From Azorhizobium caulinodans ORS 571 (GTDB taxonomy: Bacteria; Pseudomonadota; Alphaproteobacteria; Rhizobiales; Xanthobacteraceae): a stretch of 64,000 nt of DNA. Where the stretch lies: contig NC_009937.1 of the NCBI RefSeq assembly GCF_000010525.1, forward strand, positions 1,245,501 to 1,309,500, in the 5' to 3' direction. Positions 59,253-64,000 of this stretch are shown in pieces. The notes beneath the pieces were generated by a model that worked only from the letters and a program-made list of their open reading frames with translations, was not told the DNA's origin and made no database searches. Every line of letters starts with the position of its first letter. The first letter of the stretch is position 1. The position numbers and the translations under genes are program-made.

Positions 59253-62200
59253 GGGCGGGGGCTTCCACAGTTCCGTTCACCCGCTTGCCTTCCGCATCGA
59301 AGAAGACCGGCGGGACCACGCGGGCGGCGGCAAAGCCGTTGGGCGTGGTGACATGAAGCGTTTCATTGATGCGCGCGCGTCCGCCCGAGACGAGGGCGAG
59401 CGCGATGGGGCGGCCGCAGGCGGCGCTGTCATAGGAGGAGGTCACATGGCCGAGCATGGTCATGGGCACCGGCTGGTTCACGTCGGCGACGATCTGCGCG
59501 CCTTCCTCCAGCAGCGTGCGGCTGTCCTCGGAGAGGAGGCCGACCAACTGCTTGCGATCCGGCAGCAGCATGTCCGGCCGGGTGAGGGAGCGCTTGCCGA
59601 CGAAATCCGGTTTCTGCTTGGAAACCATGCCGCCGAGGCCGAGGTCGTCCGGCGTCACCGTTCCGTCCGTGTCCTGGCCGACGATGATGAAGCCGCGTTC
59701 GGCGCGCAGCACATGCATGGTCTCGGTGCCGTAGGGCGTGATGCCGAATTCGGCGCCCCGCGCATAGAGCGCCTCCCAGACCGTGCGGGCATAGTCCGTC
59801 GGCACGTTGATCTCGAAGCCGAGCTCGCCGGTGAAGGAGACCCGGAACAGCCGTGTCGGCACACCGAGGATGCGGCCGGTGCGCATGGCCATGTGCGGGA
59901 AGGCCTCGGGAGAAAGGTCGATCCCTTCAATGAACGGCGCGAGCACTTCGCGTGCCTTTGGACCTTGCAGCGCGATCACCGCCCACTGCTCGCTGGTGGA
60001 AGTGACGAAGACCTTGAGATCCGGCCATTCGGTCTGGAGATAGTCTTCCATATGGGCCAGCACGCGGGCGGCGCCGCCCGTGGTGGTGGTCACATGGAAG
60101 CGGTCGGGCGCCACGCGGGCCACCACGCCATCGTCGAAGACGAAGCCGTCTTCCTTCAGCATCAGGCCGTAGCGGCAGCGGCCGGGCTCCAGCTTCAGCC
60201 AGGCATTGGGATAGATGCGGTTGAGGAACTCCGCCGCATCCGGCCCCACCACCTCGATCTTGCCGAGCGTCGAGGCATCGAAAATGCCGACGCCCTCGCG
60301 CACCGCCTTGCACTCGCGCTTCACCGCCGCGTGCATGTCCTCGCCGGACCTGGGAAAGAACCAGGCGCGGCGCCACAAAGCGACGTTTTCGAAGACCGCG
60401 CCATGTTCCTGCGCCCACTCGTGAAGCGGCGCCTTGCGGATCGGGTCGAACAGTTCGTTGCGGCTGGAGCCGATGATGGCGCCGAAGGTGACGGGGGTAT
60501 AGGGCGGGCGGAAGGTGGTGGTGCCGACCTGCGGCACCGGCCGCTCCAGCGTCTCCGACAGGAGGCCGAGGGCCGTCATGTTGGAGGTCTTGCCCTGATC
60601 GGTCGCCATGCCGGTGGTGGTGTAGCGCTTCACATGCTCGACGCTCTCGAATCCCTCGCGCACCGCAAGGCGCACGTCCTTGGCCGTCACGTCGTTCTGG
60701 AAGTCGAGGAAGGCGCGCACCTTCAGCGGATTGGCGTTGGTGGGCAGCACCCGCACCGGCTTGAAGCCGACCGGCGTCGCGGGCTCTGCCGCAAAGCTGC
60801 GGGTTGTGTCCGCTTTGGCTGCCGTCGCGCCCCCGGCCCAGCCCTCGGCGAGAATGGCGGCAAGGTCGAACGTACCGTTGCAGGCGCCCACCGAGCGTTC
60901 GTTCTGCACCGAGGTCGCCGGCACGAAGATGTCGCCCTCCGGCTGGTAGGCGAGCTTGCCGCGCGACTGGGAGAACAGGTGAACGCTGGGCGTCCAGCCC
61001 CCCGACATGCCGACGCAATCGCAGGGCAGGGTCACGTGGGTACCGATGCCGCCGCTGGCCGAGACCGGCGCGACGATCAGGCCCGTTACCGCCTTGGTGC
61101 CGGTGGCGCCGATCACCGTATGGCCGGTGAGGTAGCGCAGGCCCGCCGCCAGCGCCCGCTCCGCGCCGATGGCGCTGTCGGGGCGCACGTCCACGAGCGT
61201 GACATCAAGCCCGGCGGCCTTGGCATCCGCGGCCGCCCGGTAGGCGGAGGCGCCGGAGGTGACGAAGACGATCCGCCGCCCCGGCGCGACGCCATAGCGG
61301 TTGATATACACCCGCACGCTCTCGGCCAGCATGATGCCGGGGCGGTCGTTGTCGGCGAAGGTGAGCGGGCGCTCATGGGCCCCGGTGGCGATCACCACTT
61401 CCTTCGCCCGCACCTGCCACAGCCGCTCGCGCGGCAGGTCGGCGGAGGGCGTAGCGAGATGATCGGTCACCCGCTCGGTGAGCACGATGTGGTTGTGGTT
61501 GTAATAGCCGAAGACGGTGGTGCGCGGCAGCAGCGTCACATTGGGCATCGACGCCAGCTCGGCGCGGGCCTCCTCCAGCCATCTGGCGGCGGGGAGGCCG
61601 TCGATGCTGGCGGTGGTCTCGTGCAGCAGGCTGCCGCCCAGTTCCGGCTGCTCGTCCGCGAGGATGACGCGGGCGCCCGTCTCCGCCGCCGCGCGGGCGG
61701 CGGCGAGACCGGCCGGGCCGGCGCCCGCCACCAGCACGTCGCAATGGGCATGGCGGTGGACATAGCGGTCGGGATCAGCCTCCGTGGGCGCGACACCGAG
61801 GCCGGCGGCGGAGCGGATGACCGGCTCGTAGAACTTGTCCCAGAAGCCGCGCGGCCACATGAAGGTCTTGTAGTAGAAGCCCGCCACGAACACCGGCGAG
61901 AGCAGGTCATTCACCGCGCCGATGTCATGCTCCAGCGAGGGCCAGTGGTTCTGCGAGGCGGTGCGCAGGCCCGGCACCGCTTCGACCATGGTGGCGCGGT
62001 TGTTCGGGTCGACCCGGCCCGGGCCGCGCGAGACGCTCAGCAGCGCATTCGGCTCGTCCGACCCATGGGTGAGGATGCCGCGCGGGCGGTGATACTTGAA
62101 GGAGCGGCCGGCGAGCTTCACGCCATTGGCGAGCAGTGCGGAGGCGACGGTGTCGCCCGCATAGCCCTCGATCAGGGTGCCGTTGAAGGAGAAGGTGAGC

Positions 62201-62253
62201 GGACGGGCGCGATCGATGCGGCCGCCGCGCGGCAGGCGGTGCGACTGGGGCAT
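59245..62253 (-). CDS. soxA: Sarcosine oxidase alpha subunit
   Basis: The 1,002-residue protein has a ferredoxin-like N-terminus (IDRARPLTFSFNGTLIEGYA, RSFKYHRPRGILTHGSDEPN), an NAD(P)/FAD Rossmann domain (VLVAGAGPAGLAAARAAAET) and a C-terminal GcvT-like folate-binding domain (GGAARVLAHMEDYLQTEWPD, LGFEINVPTDYA). Sarcosine oxidase demethylates N-methylglycine to glycine, with tetrahydrofolate as C1 acceptor. The ATG at 62253 overlaps the soxD TGA by one base. Confidence 0.94.
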   Translation of the reverse strand: MPQSHRLPRGGRIDRARPLTFSFNGTLIEGYAGDTVASALLANGVKLAGRSFKYHRPRGILTHGSDEPNALLSVSRGPGRVDPNNRATMVEAVPGLRTASQNHWPSLEHDIGAVNDLLSPVFVAGFYYKTFMWPRGFWDKFYEPVIRSAAGLGVAPTEADPDRYVHRHAHCDVLVAGAGPAGLAAARAAAETGARVILADEQPELGGSLLHETTASIDGLPAARWLEEARAELASMPNVTLLPRTTVFGYYNHNHIVLTERVTDHLATPSADLPRERLWQVRAKEVVIATGAHERPLTFADNDRPGIMLAESVRVYINRYGVAPGRRIVFVTSGASAYRAAADAKAAGLDVTLVDVRPDSAIGAERALAAGLRYLTGHTVIGATGTKAVTGLIVAPVSASGGIGTHVTLPCDCVGMSGGWTPSVHLFSQSRGKLAYQPEGDIFVPATSVQNERSVGACNGTFDLAAILAEGWAGGATAAKADTTRSFAAEPATPVGFKPVRVLPTNANPLKVRAFLDFQNDVTAKDVRLAVREGFESVEHVKRYTTTGMATDQGKTSNMTALGLLSETLERPVPQVGTTTFRPPYTPVTFGAIIGSSRNELFDPIRKAPLHEWAQEHGAVFENVALWRRAWFFPRSGEDMHAAVKRECKAVREGVGIFDASTLGKIEVVGPDAAEFLNRIYPNAWLKLEPGRCRYGLMLKEDGFVFDDGVVARVAPDRFHVTTTTGGAARVLAHMEDYLQTEWPDLKVFVTSTSEQWAVIALQGPKAREVLAPFIEGIDLSPEAFPHMAMRTGRILGVPTRLFRVSFTGELGFEINVPTDYARTVWEALYARGAEFGITPYGTETMHVLRAERGFIIVGQDTDGTVTPDDLGLGGMVSKQKPDFVGKRSLTRPDMLLPDRKQLVGLLSEDSRTLLEEGAQIVADVNQPVPMTMLGHVTSSYDSAACGRPIALALVSGGRARINETLHVTTPNGFAAARVVPPVFFDAEGKRVNGTVEAPAHA

Positions 62254-62561
62254 CACTGGCCTCCCGCCGGTGTGGGCTGCGAGGGGGAAAGGTCCGGACG
62301 GGGCTCGCCCATCTTGTAGGTGGCGATGAAACGGTCGCTCACCGTGTTGCGCAGAGCATTGAACCAGCGGCCGCAGCCATGGACGTGGCGCCAACGCTCC
62401 GCATGCACGCCCTTGGGATTGGCGCGGGTGTAGAGATAGCTGGCCCAGTCCGCATCATCGAGCGCGGCGGGCGTTTCGGGCCGGGCGATATGGGCCTCGC
62501 CGCCGCAGTGGAATTCGATTTCCGGGCGGGCGCCGCAATAGGGGCAGGTGACGAGCAGCAT
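62253..62561 (-). CDS. soxD: Sarcosine oxidase delta subunit
   Basis: The 102-residue protein has the zinc-binding SoxD motif MLLVTCPYCGARPEIEFHCG with His and Cys, WASYLYTRANPKGVHAERWR and HVHGCGRWFNALRNTVSDRF. It is a structural subunit between alpha and beta. The ATG at 62561 is 8 bases past soxB; the stop overlaps soxA. Length typical (about 90-110). Confidence 0.93.
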   Translation of the reverse strand: MLLVTCPYCGARPEIEFHCGGEAHIARPETPAALDDADWASYLYTRANPKGVHAERWRHVHGCGRWFNALRNTVSDRFIATYKMGEPRPDLSPSQPTPAGGQ

Positions 62562-62569
62562 GGCGGGCC

Positions 62570-63823
62570 TCAGTGCGCCACCGCCGCCGCCGCCGCCTCG
62601 TCGATGAGGCGGCCGGTGCGGAAGCGGTCCAGCGTGAAGGGCGCGTTGATGGGATGGGGTTCGTCGCGCGCGATGGTGTGGGCGAAGACATGGGCCGAGC
62701 CGGGGCTCGCCTTGAAGCCGCCGGTGCCCCAGCCGCAGTTCACATAGAGGCCCTGCACCGGCGTCTTGCCGATGATGGGCGAGCGGTCCGGCGTCACGTC
62801 CACGATGCCGCCCCAGGAGCGCATCATCTTCATGCGCGTGAACTGTGGGAAGAGTTCGCAGATGGCATCCAGCGTGTGGGTGGTGATGTGCAGGCCACCC
62901 TGCTGGCTGTAGGACACATACTGGTCCGTGCCGGCGCCGATGACGAGTTCGCCCTTGTCCGACTGCGAGATGTAGGCGTGCACCGCATTGGACATGAGCA
63001 CGCAGGGGAAGCAGGGCTTCACCGGCTCGGAGACGAGGGCCTGAAGGGGGAAGCTCTCCAGCGGCATGCGCACGTCCGCCATGGCCATCACCATGGAGGT
63101 GTGGCCGGCAGCGGAGACGCCGATCTTCTTCGTCTTGATGCTGCCGCGCGTCGTATCGACCCCCGTCACCGCCCCGTCCGGGCCGCGATGGATGGCGGTG
63201 ACCTCGCAATTCTCGATGATGTCCACGCCCCGCGCATCGGCGCCGCGGGCATAGCCCCACACCACGGCGTCATGGCGGGCGGTGCCGCCGCGCCGCTGGA
63301 GGGCGGCGCCCATCACCGGATAGCGGATGTCGGGCGAGATGTTGAGCGGCGGGCAGAATGCCTTGGCCTCGCGCGGGGTCAGCCACTCATTGTCGATGCC
63401 GTTGAGGCGGTTGGCATAGACGTGCCGCTTGAAGCTCTGCACGTCGTGCACATTGTGCGCGAGCATAAGCACGCCGCGCTGGGAGAACATGACGTTGTAG
63501 TTGAGCTCCTCGGAGAGCCCTTCCCACAGCTTCACCGCATGCTCATAGAGCGCGGCGCTTTCGTCATAGAGATAGTTGGAGCGGATGATGGTGGTGTTGC
63601 GGCCCGAATTGCCGCCACCGATCCATCCCTTCTCCAGCACGGCGATATTGGTGAGGCCGTGCTCCTTGGCCAGATAATAGGCCGCGCCGAGGCCGTGCGC
63701 GCCGCCACCGATGATGATGGCGTCATAGGCGGCCTTGGGCGTGGCCTTGCGCCACTGGCGCGGCCAGCCCTGATGGGCGTTCAAGGCCTCCGAGAGGAGG
63801 GAGCCGAGTGAAAAGCGCCGCAT
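62570..63823 (-). CDS. soxB: Sarcosine oxidase beta subunit
   Basis: FAD-binding motif DAIIIGGGAHGLGAAYYLAK and GWIGGGNSGRNTTIIRSNYL, then RRGGTARHDAVVWGYARGAD, whose His184 is the expected covalent FMN attachment site by analogy with Corynebacterium SoxB, and a C-terminal GLYVNCGWGTGGFKASPGSA. It carries the sarcosine oxidation site. The ATG at 63823 gives 417 residues, the family length; an ATG at 63877 is in frame but not conserved. First gene of soxBDAG. Confidence 0.94.
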   Translation of the reverse strand: MRRFSLGSLLSEALNAHQGWPRQWRKATPKAAYDAIIIGGGAHGLGAAYYLAKEHGLTNIAVLEKGWIGGGNSGRNTTIIRSNYLYDESAALYEHAVKLWEGLSEELNYNVMFSQRGVLMLAHNVHDVQSFKRHVYANRLNGIDNEWLTPREAKAFCPPLNISPDIRYPVMGAALQRRGGTARHDAVVWGYARGADARGVDIIENCEVTAIHRGPDGAVTGVDTTRGSIKTKKIGVSAAGHTSMVMAMADVRMPLESFPLQALVSEPVKPCFPCVLMSNAVHAYISQSDKGELVIGAGTDQYVSYSQQGGLHITTHTLDAICELFPQFTRMKMMRSWGGIVDVTPDRSPIIGKTPVQGLYVNCGWGTGGFKASPGSAHVFAHTIARDEPHPINAPFTLDRFRTGRLIDEAAAAAVAH

Positions 63824-64000
63824 GGGCCTGATGTTCCCCTGTTCTCGGCGCAGGATGCTCCAGCCGCGGGCAGCCATCTCGTGTCTTTGCGACTTCGCTC
63901 TGGAACAAATCCGACATCTGTCGGCGGTGCTGACGGTTGTCGGTATCAGGATAAAAATTGTCGCTTTTGGAAAAGCGCGACATTCTGTCCGCGTTGAACA

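Noticed and set aside
59140-62319. 1,059-codon plus-strand frame across soxG and soxA
   Set aside because: Antisense shadow; sequence is Gly/His/Arg/Ala-rich without domains, while the minus strand encodes clear sarcosine oxidase subunits.

Overview
The window is a 64 kb stretch of a high-GC alphaproteobacterial chromosome. Gene content and order point to the Hyphomicrobiales/Xanthobacteraceae (Azorhizobium- or Xanthobacter-like). The pointers are a gene transfer agent (GTA) tail cluster, a ccmI-ccmE-ccmF-ccmH / degP / two-component / glnE block, a greA / lrp / trxB / LysR block, a selenocysteine-dependent formate dehydrogenase with its own Sec machinery, and a soxBDAG sarcosine oxidase operon. 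The species assignment is an inference; no rRNA gene is present.

Layout. 1-9653: the distal end of a GTA-type structural cluster: end of a tape-measure-like protein, DUF2460, DUF2163, an NlpC/P60 hydrolase, a very large baseplate/host-specificity protein with an apparent frameshift, a DUF2793 spike/fibre-like protein and a small coupled ORF. Two opposite-strand genes, a porin-like mini-protein and a Lys/Ala/Pro-rich histone-H1-like protein, sit inside the cluster. 9656-25000: a PhoPQ/FeuPQ-type two-component pair, a surface lipoprotein, cytochrome c maturation (ccmI, E, F, H), a periplasmic DegP protease, a chain of palindromes, a second two-component pair and glnE. 25108-30000: an exported Fe/Mn superoxide dismutase, an MFS transporter, two small envelope proteins, a methyltransferase and a GtrA-family membrane protein. 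30133-37208: carB, greA, an Lrp regulator, trxB and a LysR regulator. Downstream of the LysR gene is a terminator-ended intergenic transcript candidate that fits an AbcR-type small RNA by position and shape.

38632-49693 (minus strand) is one selenium/formate module: fdoG (with an in-frame UGA at Sec200 and a SECIS-like hairpin), fdoH, fdoI, fdhE, selA, a Sel1-repeat gene, selB, selC (tRNA-Sec) and two unknown ORFs. selD lies just beyond on the plus strand at 52078. The most unusual observation is that the selB reading frame runs through the whole tRNA-Sec gene and ends in an ATGA overlap with the next ORF, so one transcript would have to supply both a message and a tRNA. 50096-51804 holds a TlpA-like thioredoxin and a transglutaminase-like protein, both with export signals.

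53227-64000: a small secreted protein, an aminoglycoside-phosphotransferase-like/P-loop kinase fusion, a response regulator with a dCache-type sensor kinase, a prolyl-tRNA editing deacylase, and the soxB-soxD-soxA-soxG operon, whose likely control region lies at the window edge.

Start codons were chosen from ribosome-binding sites, overlaps and family alignments from memory. All functional names rest on recognised motifs, not on database searches.
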